DNA of 64,000 nt from Methyloversatilis discipulorum (GCF_000385375.1 NZ_ARVV01000001.1:1364001-1428000); one strand, 5' to 3'. Numbered from the stretch's first letter, positions 19,117 to 28,440 are shown. Program-made: numbers and translations. The notes: generated by a model not told the origin, from the letters alone.

Positions 19117-20328
19117 CTAGAACAGTTCGACCTCGCCGGTGCTCATCGTGCCGCGCGGCCCGGATTGCAGGGTCATCGACCGCGCGGCCTCGCGCGCATC
19201 GGCCAGCAGGCGTGACAGCACCTCGTTGCGTTTCTCGACCCGGGCGATGCCGTCGCGCTGTTCGCGGTCGCGGTGCGCATCGAACACGCCATTCACGTAA
19301 CGCGCCATCAGTTCGGTCTGCTCGCCGACCTTTGCCAGCAGCTGGCTCACCATGTCCTCAAACTGCATAGACACCATGCCCTGCATGACGGCCTCGTGGA
19401 TCGCGGCCGACAGGCGGTTGATGCGGTCCGCCTGCTCTGCCGCGTGGCGGTTGATGTCCGACATCTGCTGCCACAGCTGGGCCGCGTGTGCTTCGGATTC
19501 GCGTGCCGCGCCGATGTCCGTGCTTGCCGACGCCGACACCGCGGCACCTGCTTCGCTGATTGCCTCGTGCACATCACTCAGCAGAGTGCTGATTTCCTCG
19601 CTGAACTGTTCGGTCCGCTGAGCGAGCTTACGCACCTCGTCGGCGACGACGGCGAACCCCCGTCCTGCTTCGCCGGCCCGGGCGGCTTCGATCGCCGCGT
19701 TCAGCGCCAGCAGTTCGGTCTGGCGGTTGATCTGGTTGACCTGGCCGATCAGGCCACGCACTTCGTCGAGCTTGCCGCGCACGCCATCGAAACGCGCCGA
19801 GATCGCGGCGCTGCCTGCGCTGAGCGCCTCGACCGTCTGTACGAATCCGGACAGCGCCTCCTGCGTCTGCGCGGCGAACCGTCCGATCTCCTCGCGCCGG
19901 CTTGCCTGTTCCTCGTCCGTCGCGAGGAGGCGCAGTTCCTCGACCATGTCCCGAAGTTTCGAGCGGCCGTTGGTTTCCCGCAGGTTGGCCGCTGCACCGG
20001 CCACCACGTCCTGCGAGCGCGCCAGGGCCTCTCGCAGTCGCTCGAACTGCTCCTGGCTGCCGCCGGCGAGGGCCGCGCACAGGTCGTCGTACTGACTCAC
20101 ATTCCTGTCGATCTCCGCCATGCGCGCGCGCTGGTTTGCCGCAAAGCGCGCCCGCGCTCTGCTGCTCATCACCCGTGATGCGGCCAGGCTGGCAATCACC
20201 ACGCCGATCAGTGCCGGGATCGTCCAGCCGGGGGGCTGGCTGAAGCTCAGGGCGGCGCAGCCCGCGCTGGCTGCGATCGCAATCCATGTCGCGATGTCGT
20301 CACCTCTCACACCCGTGTTCCTGCTCAT
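19117..20328 (-). CDS. Methyl-accepting chemotaxis transducer without periplasmic sensor
   Basis: Protein of 403 residues with one or two membrane segments at about 11-53, then a long coiled-coil signalling domain. The hairpin tip [34 protein letters not shown] sequence, which contacts CheA and CheW, is intact near residues 220-250. No folded periplasmic domain is present, so it must sense through the membrane or cytoplasm, or act with a partner. I chose the ATG at 20328 because GGAAAGGAAG precedes it; a GTG-led extension of 16 residues is possible. A FliA-type promoter lies upstream. Confidence 0.88.
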   Translation of the reverse strand: MSRNTGVRGDDIATWIAIAASAGCAALSFSQPPGWTIPALIGVVIASLAASRVMSSRARARFAANQRARMAEIDRNVSQYDDLCAALAGGSQEQFERLREALARSQDVVAGAAANLRETNGRSKLRDMVEELRLLATDEEQASRREEIGRFAAQTQEALSGFVQTVEALSAGSAAISARFDGVRGKLDEVRGLIGQVNQINRQTELLALNAAIEAARAGEAGRGFAVVADEVRKLAQRTEQFSEEISTLLSDVHEAISEAGAAVSASASTDIGAARESEAHAAQLWQQMSDINRHAAEQADRINRLSAAIHEAVMQGMVSMQFEDMVSQLLAKVGEQTELMARYVNGVFDAHRDREQRDGIARVEKRNEVLSRLLADAREAARSMTLQSGPRGTMSTGEVELF

Positions 20329-20380
20329 TTCGCGCTTCCTTTCCGCATGATTTCTTGTTGTCCGATCTACGACCAAAGTG

Positions 20381-20407
20381 ATATCGGAAAAGCCCCTCTG
20401 GCCTTTA
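20381..20407 (-). promoter_or_regulatory. Sigma-28 (FliA) promoter of the chemotaxis transducer
   Basis: On the minus strand TAAAGGCC, 11 bases, then TCCGATAT. The FliA consensus is TAAAGTTT-N11-GCCGATAA, so both boxes and the exact spacing agree. Transcription would start near 20372, about 44 bases before the ATG. Confidence 0.75.
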
Positions 20408-20513
20408 CGGTCTTTGTGTGAATTTTTCCCGGGAATGGTTCGGTACGGAGACCGGGAAGGAAAGCGTCGAGGGGAGCGAAAGGAGGGCGGGTCTTGCGGA
20501 GCGGGAGGAGGGC

Positions 20514-20588
20514 TGGCGGCCCCAACAGGAATCGAACCTGTACCTACCCCTTAGGAGGGGGTTGTTGTATCCATTCAACTATGGAGCC
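20514..20588 (-). tRNA. tRNA-Arg (anticodon CCT)
   Basis: A 75-base cloverleaf on the minus strand: acceptor GGCTCCA/TGGGGCC, D arm, anticodon stem ACCCC/GGGGT with loop CTCCTAA (anticodon CCT, reads AGG), T arm with GGTTCGATTCC and an encoded CCA. Single gene, not next to an integrase or att repeat. Confidence 0.95.
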
Positions 20589-20618
20589 GCAGGGGCGCGA
20601 TTGTAACCGCGCGCCGCG

Positions 20619-22061
20619 TCAGCGGACGAGGGTGTAGCGGTATTCGATCGGCGGGTGGCCGGGGTGGGCGTGGCGATAGCGCAGGCGGAGCAGGGCATAG
20701 TCGCCCGTGCCGGCGCGGTCGAACATCGCACGGCCCGCTTCGCCGCGGCCGATCAGCAAGTGCGCCCCCGGCTGCACCTGCGGCGCGGGTGCGTCGTCCT
20801 TCCAGACGACGACCTGCGCCTGCGGAAAGCGCACGCGCAGCACGCCGCCGAGCACCGGGTCGTGGGTGACGATGGGCGCGCGGCCGTCGTAGCTGGCGGT
20901 GCGCAGCGCAAGCGCCAGTTCGGCCGCGGGTTCGTTCAGTTCGTCCGGCCGGTTGCGCCAGCCGTCGAATACCGGCCGCATGCTGGCCATGAAGAGGTAG
21001 AGCAGCGCGAACACGATGAGCGTGCCGCGCAGCCAGTAAAGCCGCGAGTGCGTGCTCAGCTGCGGTCGGCAGCAGAAGAAGGCCAGCGGCGCCATGAACA
21101 GCAGCGGCTGCAGCCAGCGACCCTTGAAATGGGTGGCGCCGCCGACCACCACCAGCGCCAGCATCAGCAGTGCCAGCAGACCCAGGTAGCGGCCCCACAG
21201 GCGGCAGTGTGGCGATGCGGCGGTGGGCGCCCACGCGGCGCGGCCGAAGATCGCGGCGAAGGCAAGAGCGAGTGCGGCCAGTGTGGCCAGCGTGGCGCCG
21301 AGCAGGCTGCTCAGGCCGCGCACGACGCCGCCCGCCACGCCGCCCGCCACGCCGGGCACGGCGTCCAGCTTTTCCAGCGTGCGGGCGCTGGCCAGCTGCC
21401 AGTTGTCGAGCAGCCACAGCGCGTGCGGCGCGAGCACGACGAGCGCCAGCAGCGCCGCCGCGATCAGCCACGGGCTGCGCAGCATGGGCCGCGTGTCGCG
21501 CGACAGCAGTACCGCCAAGCCGAGTGCGGCCAGATAGACCGCGAAACTGTACTTGGACAGCAGGCCGAGCGCCGCGCACAGGCCGAGCGCGAGGTAGAGC
21601 AGCGGGCGCGGCTTCTCGATCAGTCGCACGACGACATAGAGCGTGGCGGCGGCGACGGCGGTGGCCAGCACCGAATGCGTCAGGTCGCGCTGCGATTCCC
21701 AGCCGATCTGCGGAATCAGCAGCATGGACGCCGCGGCGAGCAGCGCCAGCGGCGGCGCCATCAGCCGGCGCGCGGCCAGCCAGACGAAGGCGTAGGTCGA
21801 TGCGAGCAGCGTGTTCTTCAGCAGCGACAGCGACAGCACCGACACGCCCGCCACCTGGAACACCGCCCACTGCAGCCATGTGTAGAGCGGCGGCTGCGTG
21901 CCATAGCCGGCGGCCAGCTGCTGGGTCCACAGCGCCTGCTCGGCCTCGTCCAGTTCGAGCGCGTCCGACACCAGCGTGCGAGCCACGATGTGGGCGCCGA
22001 AATAGAGCAGGAGCAGCAGCCACGGGGCGCGGTGCGACGGGGTGGAAGCAGGGGCGTTCAT
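20619..22061 (-). CDS. ArnT-like glycosyltransferase family 39 membrane protein
   Basis: Integral membrane glycosyltransferase of about 480 residues with some ten to twelve hydrophobic segments and a soluble C-terminal part. The first periplasmic loop has the family's acidic motif, DALELDEAEQALW, followed by YGTQPPLYTWLQW, as in PMT/ArnT enzymes that take sugars from a polyprenyl carrier. It is divergent from a GT2/flippase pair, which would supply such a lipid-linked sugar. Start is uncertain: ATG at 22061 lacks a clear ribosome-binding site; a GTG at 22082 is an alternative. Confidence 0.82.
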   Translation of the reverse strand: MNAPASTPSHRAPWLLLLLYFGAHIVARTLVSDALELDEAEQALWTQQLAAGYGTQPPLYTWLQWAVFQVAGVSVLSLSLLKNTLLASTYAFVWLAARRLMAPPLALLAAASMLLIPQIGWESQRDLTHSVLATAVAAATLYVVVRLIEKPRPLLYLALGLCAALGLLSKYSFAVYLAALGLAVLLSRDTRPMLRSPWLIAAALLALVVLAPHALWLLDNWQLASARTLEKLDAVPGVAGGVAGGVVRGLSSLLGATLATLAALALAFAAIFGRAAWAPTAASPHCRLWGRYLGLLALLMLALVVVGGATHFKGRWLQPLLFMAPLAFFCCRPQLSTHSRLYWLRGTLIVFALLYLFMASMRPVFDGWRNRPDELNEPAAELALALRTASYDGRAPIVTHDPVLGGVLRVRFPQAQVVVWKDDAPAPQVQPGAHLLIGRGEAGRAMFDRAGTGDYALLRLRYRHAHPGHPPIEYRYTLVR

Positions 22062-22129
22062 GGCGTCGCAGTGTCGCCGCACATCTTTAATTTGGCGTTA
22101 ACCGCGGCGCTGCACGATGACGGCTCTTC

Positions 22130-23152
22130 ATGCCGGATCGTCCGCCCATGCCCCAGGTTCTCGAATTCGCCCAGCCGGAGTTGCCGGCGCGCGCCACCGC
22201 CGAGGCGCCGGAGGTGTCCGTCGTCGTGCCGGTGTTCAACGAATTCGACAACCTCGGCGATCTGGTCGATCGCATCCACGCCGCACTCGCCCCGACCGGC
22301 CGCCGCTTCGAGCTGATCGTCGTCGACGACGGCTCGCGCGACGGCAGCGGCGCGCTGCTGACGCGGCTGGTGGCCGAACGCCCGTGGCTGCGGCCGGTGC
22401 TTCTGGTGCGCAACTACGGTCAGTCGAGCGCGCTGCAGGCCGGCTTCGACCGTGTGCGCGGTCGCTACGTCGTCACGCTCGACGGCGATCTGCAGAACGA
22501 CCCGCTCGACATTCCGGCGATGCTCGACCGCCTCGACACGGATCCCGACGTCGACATGATTTCCGGCTGGCGCCAGCAGCGGCAGGACAAGGCGCTGTCG
22601 CGCCGCCTGCCGTCGCTCATCGCCAACAAGCTCATTTCCGCCTCGACCGGCGTGCATCTGCACGACTACGGCTGTGCGCTGAAGGCCTACCGGCGGGACA
22701 TCATCGACCGCATCCGGCTGTACGGCGAACTGCACCGCTTCATCCCGTCGCTGGCGCGCGACGCCGGTGCGCGCATCGCCGAAGTGCCGGTGCGTCACCA
22801 CGCGCGCACGCGCGGCGTGTCGAAGTACGGCATCGACCGCACCTTCCGCGTCATCCTCGACCTGGTGCTGATCGTCTTTTTCATGCGCTACCGCCAGCGT
22901 CCGCTGCACGCATTTGGGGCGCTCGGCCTGTGGCTCGCCATACCCGGTGCCGCCGTCCTCGGCTGGATGGGGCTGCTCAAGCTGTTCGGCCACGACATCG
23001 CCGGCCGGCCGCTGCTGATGGCCGGCGTTATGCTGCTGCTGATGGGCGTGCAGCTCATCGTTGCCGGCCTGATCGGCGAACTGCTCATCCGCATCTATCA
23101 CGAAGGCCGCGGCCGGCCGCAGTACCACGCGCAGGAGCCGGAGGCGCGATGA
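22130..23152 (+). CDS. Glycosyltransferase family 2, polyprenyl-phosphate type
   Basis: Protein of 340 residues with an N-terminal GT-A domain (VSVVVPVFNEFDNLGDL, VVDDGSRDGS, LDGDLQNDPLDIP with the metal-binding Asp residues) and two C-terminal membrane helices (about 255-320). This is the DPM1/GtrB/ArnC class that moves a sugar onto undecaprenyl phosphate. It overlaps the next gene by four bases (ATGA). The start could also be the ATG at 22148; neither has a strong ribosome-binding site. Confidence 0.88.
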   Translation: MPDRPPMPQVLEFAQPELPARATAEAPEVSVVVPVFNEFDNLGDLVDRIHAALAPTGRRFELIVVDDGSRDGSGALLTRLVAERPWLRPVLLVRNYGQSSALQAGFDRVRGRYVVTLDGDLQNDPLDIPAMLDRLDTDPDVDMISGWRQQRQDKALSRRLPSLIANKLISASTGVHLHDYGCALKAYRRDIIDRIRLYGELHRFIPSLARDAGARIAEVPVRHHARTRGVSKYGIDRTFRVILDLVLIVFFMRYRQRPLHAFGALGLWLAIPGAAVLGWMGLLKLFGHDIAGRPLLMAGVMLLLMGVQLIVAGLIGELLIRIYHEGRGRPQYHAQEPEAR

Positions 23153-24081
23153 CGCGCGGCGCCGCGCTGCGCCTCGCCGCAGCCGGCGCGCTGCTGGCTG
23201 CGGTCATCCACGTGGCGGAACCCGCTGCGCTGATCGCGACGCTGCGGCAAACCGACCGCGACTGGCTGCTGCTCGGCCTGGTCGCGGCGCTGCTGTCGAA
23301 CGTCGCCTCCGCGCTGCGCTGGCGTGCGCTCACGGCCTGGCTCGGTGCGGCCGTCAGCCCCTCGTTCGCGCTGCTCGCCTACTTCCGTGCAATGGCGCTG
23401 AACGCACTGCTGCCGGGGGCCGTCGTCGGCGGCGATCTGTATCGCGCGCTGGCGCTGCGTCAGGCCGGTCTGCCGACACTCGACGCCGGCCTGTCGGTGC
23501 TGCTGGACCGCGGCAGCGGCCTGTGGGTGCTGCTCGCACTCGGTGCCGGCGCATTGCCGTTCGCTGCATCCTCCATCGCACTCCCATTGCCGCTGCCGGC
23601 TGTCTGGATCGACCTGTCGTGCGCGGTGGCGGCCGTGCTGCTGCTGACTGCGCCACTGCTGCTGATCGCGCTGCCGATCAACGACGGTCGCACATTTGCC
23701 GTGCTGGCGCGCGTGCAGTCGCGATTGCGGCGTCCGCGGGTGCTGCCGCAGTACGCGCTGCAGATGGGCGCTTCGCTCGTCGTGCAGGCGCTGTCCATCG
23801 CGGCGCTCGCCTGCGGCGGCCGGGCGCTCGGGCTCGACCTGTCGCCGGCCGTGTGGGCGACGGTGGCGGCGCCGATCTTCCTGATGGCGGCGTTGCCGGT
23901 CAGCGTCGGCGGCTGGGGTACGCGCGAAGCGGCGGCGGCGGCGGTGCTCGCGGCCTTCGGCGTGCCGGCCGCGCAGGCGGTCGCCGTGGCGCTGATCTAC
24001 GGCGTGTTCGGTCTGCTGCAGGCGGCACTCGGTGGCCTGCTGTTCGCCTGCCGGCCGCAAGCGGTGGCGCGCGCCGGCTGA
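23149..24081 (+). CDS. LPG-synthase-TM-type (UPF0104) membrane protein
   Basis: Integral membrane protein of 310 residues with about seven or eight helices, of the lysylphosphatidylglycerol-synthase transmembrane/flippase-like family. Family-like segments are FRAMALNALLPGAVVGGDLYRAL and LPVSVGGWGTREAAAA. The frame runs open far upstream, but the ATG at 23149 overlaps the GT2 stop (ATGA), which fixes the start by coupling. With the GT2 and GT39 genes it suggests a lipid or envelope glycosylation module; the product is unknown. Confidence 0.82.
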   Translation: MTRGAALRLAAAGALLAAVIHVAEPAALIATLRQTDRDWLLLGLVAALLSNVASALRWRALTAWLGAAVSPSFALLAYFRAMALNALLPGAVVGGDLYRALALRQAGLPTLDAGLSVLLDRGSGLWVLLALGAGALPFAASSIALPLPLPAVWIDLSCAVAAVLLLTAPLLLIALPINDGRTFAVLARVQSRLRRPRVLPQYALQMGASLVVQALSIAALACGGRALGLDLSPAVWATVAAPIFLMAALPVSVGGWGTREAAAAAVLAAFGVPAAQAVAVALIYGVFGLLQAALGGLLFACRPQAVARAG

Positions 24082-24101
24082 GTCGCCGCCAGGGCAGGGC
24101 G

Positions 24102-24107
24102 TATACT
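24102..24107 (+). promoter_or_regulatory. -10 element upstream of uup
   Basis: TATACT lies 39 bases before the uup ATG and 21 bases after the preceding stop. No convincing -35 box was found. Confidence 0.35.
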
Positions 24108-24145
24108 GCGCGCCCGCCTCCGAACCGCCCCGCACGCCGCCCACC

Positions 24146-26047
24146 ATGCCGCTGATCACCCTCGACAATGCCTGCCTCGCCTTCGGCGACCTGCCGCTGC
24201 TGGACCACACCGCGCTGGTGGTCGAACCGGGCGAGCGGCTGGCGCTGATCGGTCGCAACGGCACCGGCAAGTCCAGCCTGCTCAAGATTCTCGCTGGCGA
24301 CGCGGCGCTGGACGACGGCACGGTCTGGCGCCAGCCCGGCACGAAGATCGCCTACGTCGCGCAGGAGCCCCAGTTCGCTGCCGGCGCCCGCGTGTTCGAC
24401 GCGATCGCGCAGGGTCTGGGCGAACTGTCACAACTGCTGATCGATTACCACGACGTGGCCGAAGCGGTCGCCCACGGCGACGAGAGCAAGCTCGACCGCA
24501 TGGCCGAACTGCAGGACGCGCTGGAACATCACCAGGCCTGGCGTTTCGAGCAGCGCATCGAACAGGCGCTGGTCCGGCTCAACCTGCCGGGCGACGCCAC
24601 CGTCGAATCGCTGTCGGGCGGCATGCTCAAACGGGTGGCGCTGGCGCGCGCACTGGTCGCAGAGCCGGACATGCTGCTGCTGGACGAACCGACCAACCAT
24701 CTCGACCTCGACGGCATCGCGTGGCTGGAAGCGTTGCTCAACGACTTCCGCGGCGCCAGCCTGGTCATCACCCACGACCGCCGCTTCCTCGACAGCTTCG
24801 CCACCCGCATCATCGAACTGGACCGCGGCCTGCTGCGCAGCTACCCCGGCCGCTACGCGCAGTACGTGGCGCGCAAGGCCGACGAACTGGCGGCCGAGGC
24901 GCTGGAATCGGCGCGCGCCGACAAGCTGCTGGCGCAGGAGGAGGTGTGGATACGCAAGGGCGTCGAGGCGCGGCGTACGCGCGCGCAGTTCCGTGTAAAG
25001 CGGCTCGACGAACTGCGCGCCCGGCGCGAGGCGCGGCGTGAGCAGATGGGCCGCGCCCGGATCGGACTGGACCGCGGCGAAGCGTCCGGTGAACTGGTGG
25101 CGGAACTGGAGGGCGTCAGCAAGCGCTTCGGCGACCGCCCCATCGTGCGCGACTTCTCGACCCGCATCGTGCGCGGCGACAAGGTGGGCCTGATCGGCCC
25201 CAATGGCGCCGGCAAGACCACGCTGCTCAAGCTCATCCTCGGCCAGCTGGAGCCGGACGAAGGCCGCGTGCGTACCGGCAGCCGCATCCAGGTCGCCTAC
25301 TTCGACCAGTTCCGCACCCAGCTCGACGAGTCGGCCACGCTGGCCGAGGTGATCAGTCCGGGTTCGGACTTCGTCGAGATCGGTGGCAAGCGCACGCACG
25401 TGATCGGCTATCTCGGCGACTTCCTGTTCCCGCCGCAGCGCGCGCGCGCAAAGGTCGAGTCGCTGTCGGGCGGCGAGCGCAACCGGCTGCTGCTGGCCCG
25501 TCTGTTCGCGCGCCCGGCCAACGTGCTGGTGCTGGACGAACCGACCAACGACCTCGACATGGAAACGCTGGACCTGCTCGAACAGCTGCTGCAGGACTAC
25601 GACGGCACCGTGCTGCTGGTGTCGCACGACCGCGCCTTCCTCGATGCGGTGGTGACGCAGACCATCGCCTACGAAGGCGATGGCCGCTGGCGCGAATACG
25701 TTGGCGGCTACAGCGACTGGATCGCCCAGCGTCCGGCCGCTCCGGCGTCGCCGGCGGCTGCGCCGGCGAAATCAGCTCCGGTTGCTCCGGCGGCTGCGCC
25801 GGTCAAGGCCGACAGGCCGGCCGCCGCGCCGAAGAGCAAGCTCAGCTTCAAGGAGCAGAAGGAACTGGACAGCCTGCCCGACCGCATCGCTGCGCTGGAG
25901 GACGAACAGAGCACACTGACTGCAAGGCTGTCGAGCGGCGCGCTGGCTGGCCCCGAAGCGGCGGCCGTGTCGACCCGCCTGGGCGCTCTGGCGGCCGAAA
26001 TCGACGCCGCCATGCTGCGCTGGGAAGAACTGGAATCGCGGCGCTGA
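24146..26047 (+). CDS. uup: ABC-F ATPase Uup
   Basis: Soluble protein of 633 residues with two ABC ATPase domains and no membrane part. Walker A sites are GRNGTGKSS (about 38) and GPNGAGKTT (about 353); signature motifs LSGGMLKR and LSGGERNR; Walker B ends LLLDEPTNHLDL and LVLDEPTNDLDM. The linker is charged, and a C-terminal Ala/Pro-rich stretch leads to a coiled coil (about 575-630), the feature that separates Uup from other ABC-F proteins. Uup acts on ribosomes and affects precise excision of transposons. Start ATG at 24146 fits the family N-terminus; the upstream open frame is not coding. Confidence 0.92.
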   Translation: MPLITLDNACLAFGDLPLLDHTALVVEPGERLALIGRNGTGKSSLLKILAGDAALDDGTVWRQPGTKIAYVAQEPQFAAGARVFDAIAQGLGELSQLLIDYHDVAEAVAHGDESKLDRMAELQDALEHHQAWRFEQRIEQALVRLNLPGDATVESLSGGMLKRVALARALVAEPDMLLLDEPTNHLDLDGIAWLEALLNDFRGASLVITHDRRFLDSFATRIIELDRGLLRSYPGRYAQYVARKADELAAEALESARADKLLAQEEVWIRKGVEARRTRAQFRVKRLDELRARREARREQMGRARIGLDRGEASGELVAELEGVSKRFGDRPIVRDFSTRIVRGDKVGLIGPNGAGKTTLLKLILGQLEPDEGRVRTGSRIQVAYFDQFRTQLDESATLAEVISPGSDFVEIGGKRTHVIGYLGDFLFPPQRARAKVESLSGGERNRLLLARLFARPANVLVLDEPTNDLDMETLDLLEQLLQDYDGTVLLVSHDRAFLDAVVTQTIAYEGDGRWREYVGGYSDWIAQRPAAPASPAAAPAKSAPVAPAAAPVKADRPAAAPKSKLSFKEQKELDSLPDRIAALEDEQSTLTARLSSGALAGPEAAAVSTRLGALAAEIDAAMLRWEELESRR

Positions 26048-26155
26048 GCCCGAATTCTGTCGGATTTATTTACAGCGCCAGGGCCGGCGAACGGTGCTAT
26101 CCGGGATAGGTAAAAAACCTCATATATTTCAGTTTTGTGTAACCCCCTGTTTTTC

Positions 26156-26171
26156 TGGAATGTGACTTGCT
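26156..26171 (+). promoter_or_regulatory. Sigma-54-type promoter of a PEP-CTERM gene
   Basis: TGGAATGTGACTTGCT has GG and GC exactly ten bases apart and a perfect TTGCT -12 box; the -24 box is TGG-A-A. Against TGGCACG-N4-TTGCT two of the fixed positions differ. Start of transcription would be near 26182, leaving about a 50-base leader. A further inverted repeat CTTGT/ACAAG follows at about 26202-26217. Confidence 0.65.
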
Positions 26172-26235
26172 ACACGGCGGATGACAACTCGGGAAGATTT
26201 CCCTTGTGTCGTGACAAGAACCCAGGAGACAGATC

Positions 26236-27369
26236 ATGGCTACCCCCTTCTGCAAGAAGGTTCGTCGCGCCGCACTTGCTGCGGTCCTTGCCGGCATGAG
26301 TGCCGCACACGCTGCTCCCACCGTCGATCTCGAGAACGTCGGTTGGGTCACCTACGGCGATGCCCGTTCATATTCGCTGCCGATTTCCGGTCTTGAAGTG
26401 ATGGCCGGGCCGGGCCAGATCGACATCTTTACCAAGCTCGGTCTGGGCGCCAACGGCCAGACAAGCAATGGTACGCCCGGTGTCGACGACGCCTTCGATA
26501 CCCCGCAGGCGAACACCACCGAAGGCTTTCGCACCACGGTCGCAAACGAACCCAACAGCCTGGCAGGTGTGCTCGACGGCAGCTGGGACCGTTCCGGCTG
26601 GTGGGATGCCAGCCTGTCGGCGCTCAATGCCGAACTGAACTTCGACGAGAACTCGATCGTGTTCTTCTTCGCCAACAACGAAATCGGCTCCGGCGAGGAT
26701 CGCGCCAGTCTGGCGGCGTGGATGCGCGTCGAGGTGTCGCAGATCAGCACCGGCACCATCCTCGGTCGCTTCGACCTGAGCAATGACTTCGACCAGGACG
26801 GCGTGTCGGTCTACGGCGGTCTGCCCACCTTCGACGGCTCGGGTGGCTCCGGCATCATTCTCGGCGGCTCAGATCTGTACACCGCGCCCGGCGCGCTGAC
26901 CGAAGCAGGTCGTGTCGAACCGGTGCTCGCCGATTTCGTGCGCTCCGGCGGTCCGGTCTGTCTGGCAACGGTGCCGGGCGGTGAAGTCATCGTCGATTGC
27001 GCCGGCCCCTACGACCGCAAGGTCGAGCACAACCTGGGCGGTGATCGCGCTGCCTACGCCATCGTGATGACCGAGCTCGACGCACTGATCGCCAGCCTGC
27101 TCGGCGGCGACCTGAGCGACTACGCGATCCATGTCGACTATCGCCTCGGCTGTGGCAGCGAGGACGGCTTCGGTACCGTGCGGGAAGCGCCGCGTCAGAA
27201 CCAGGACGTCGGCAACTGTTTCGACCGGTACGCGCTGAACGGCGGTGACGAGAAGCTGTTCATCGGCACCCAGGCGCGTACGGACATCAATGTGCCCGAG
27301 CCCGGTTCGCTGGCGCTGATCGCCACGGCGCTGGCCGGGGTCGGCGCGCTGCGCCGCCGTCGCGGCTGA
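26236..27369 (+). CDS. PEP-CTERM sorted secreted protein
   Basis: Exported protein of 377 residues: signal peptide to about residue 27 (SAAHAAP), a large domain of unknown function rich in Asp, Gly and Ser, and at the C-terminus the PEP-CTERM signal: VPEPGSLALIATALAGVGA followed by LRRRRG. Such signals are processed by exosortase (EpsH/XrtA) and usually belong to proteins tied to exopolysaccharide or floc formation. Four cysteines in the middle part may form disulfides. AGGAG lies 9 bases upstream. No exosortase gene is in the window. A sigma-54-type promoter precedes it and an 18-bp inverted-repeat terminator follows. Confidence 0.9.
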   Translation: MATPFCKKVRRAALAAVLAGMSAAHAAPTVDLENVGWVTYGDARSYSLPISGLEVMAGPGQIDIFTKLGLGANGQTSNGTPGVDDAFDTPQANTTEGFRTTVANEPNSLAGVLDGSWDRSGWWDASLSALNAELNFDENSIVFFFANNEIGSGEDRASLAAWMRVEVSQISTGTILGRFDLSNDFDQDGVSVYGGLPTFDGSGGSGIILGGSDLYTAPGALTEAGRVEPVLADFVRSGGPVCLATVPGGEVIVDCAGPYDRKVEHNLGGDRAAYAIVMTELDALIASLLGGDLSDYAIHVDYRLGCGSEDGFGTVREAPRQNQDVGNCFDRYALNGGDEKLFIGTQARTDINVPEPGSLALIATALAGVGALRRRRG

Positions 27370-27397
27370 TCGCGGCTTCTGCGGCACGCCGCACGTG

Positions 27398-27433
27398 AAC
27401 GACAAAGGCCACCCGCGGGTGGCCTTTGTCGTT
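27398..27433. terminator. Bidirectional terminator with 18-bp perfect inverted repeat
   Basis: Positions 27398-27415 are the exact reverse complement of 27416-27433, centred on CCCGCGGG, with AACGACAAAGG arms. It lies between the convergent PEP-CTERM and HDOD genes and can serve both. Confidence 0.8.
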
Positions 27434-27454
27434 GTGGAGGCTTCAGGCGGGGCG

Positions 27455-28324
27455 TCAGTCTGCGTCCGGCGCGGCGTGATCGGGGAGCGTCGGCGGCGGC
27501 GAGCCGTCCATCGGCAGACCCAGGCGGCCGAGCAGCGTTTCGTGGCTGATCCGCAACAGCTCCTCGATGTCCTTGAAATCGTCCGGCAACGCCGGGTCGT
27601 CCCAGCCCTTGGCGCTGTGACGGGCCAGATTGACCGCGTACTGCACGTTGCGCACGCGCGGCGACGGGTGGGCGGAACCACCCATCAGTTCGACCAGCAG
27701 GGCGGGCAGTCGCCAGCTCTTGGCCAGCGCCACTTGCAGATCGTGCGAAGTGACGTTGAACACCACCTTCTGCGCGGCCGCCGTACGCATCGTCGGATTG
27801 GCGCGCAGCAGGTCGCGCAGCTTCAGCGACAGCTTCGGCGCGAACACCCAGCAGAGGATTTCCGCCACGTCGTGCAGCAGCGTGGCGACGGTGATCTCGT
27901 CGACGTCGATGTCGTGGCGCATCAGTGCCCACTCGCGCGCCCAGCCCGACGCCTTGCGCGCCCGCGCGATCACGCGCATGACGCCGAGCAGTGCCTGCTG
28001 ATGATCGCGCAGGTGCTCTTCCAGCGTGGGCATCGACTCGAAATGATTGAAGAAGGGTGTGATGCCTATCATCATCAGTGCCCGCTCAATGGTCGTGATG
28101 TCGGTATGCTGGCTGCGGCCGCGCTTCGCTTCGATGAAGGCGAGCACGCGCAGCGTCATCAGCGGGTCATGCAGGATGACCTGGGCGATGGTGCGGGCAC
28201 TGACCGTGTTTTCGGCCTCCCGCAACAGAGCCAGTTCGCGGGTGGTGCGGGCAAGTACCGGCAGGGGCTTGTCGCTCATGAAAGCGACCCAGCCCTCCAG
28301 GGTGGCGTTCGACGCGTCGCGCAT
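27455..28324 (-). CDS. HDOD-domain protein
   Basis: Protein of 289 residues dominated by an HDOD domain (about 18-250), the inactive relative of HD phosphohydrolases found in signalling proteins. Seen are LPVLARTTRELALLR, ILHDPLMTLRVLAFIE, ATLLHDVAEILCWVFAP and a C-terminal Pro/Asp-rich tail. The isolated HD in LLHDVAE lacks the flanking metal ligands of true HD enzymes. Role unknown; related proteins take part in c-di-GMP or stress signalling. AGGAC upstream of the ATG supports the start. Confidence 0.85.
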   Translation of the reverse strand: MRDASNATLEGWVAFMSDKPLPVLARTTRELALLREAENTVSARTIAQVILHDPLMTLRVLAFIEAKRGRSQHTDITTIERALMMIGITPFFNHFESMPTLEEHLRDHQQALLGVMRVIARARKASGWAREWALMRHDIDVDEITVATLLHDVAEILCWVFAPKLSLKLRDLLRANPTMRTAAAQKVVFNVTSHDLQVALAKSWRLPALLVELMGGSAHPSPRVRNVQYAVNLARHSAKGWDDPALPDDFKDIEELLRISHETLLGRLGLPMDGSPPPTLPDHAAPDAD

Positions 28325-28440
28325 GTGTCAGGTCCTGTGGACGATGACCTGTTAACGGCTCCGCACGCCGCCTACTGAAGAGGTGGCGCCATGAAGCTTG
28401 TGTCTGTCTGCAAGCTGCGCAGAGCGCTCATCGGCGAGCC

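Noticed and set aside
20514..20588. tRNA-Arg as an integration site of a mobile element
   Set aside because: No integrase and no repeat of the tRNA 3' end within the neighbouring sequence.
20655..22316. 553-residue plus-strand frame opposite the GT39 gene
   Set aside because: Gln/Arg/His-rich shadow; the minus frame has proper membrane helices.
22117..23148. N-terminal extension of the UPF0104 frame over the GT2 gene
   Set aside because: Out of frame with the well-supported GT2 gene; an ATGA overlap marks the true start at 23149.
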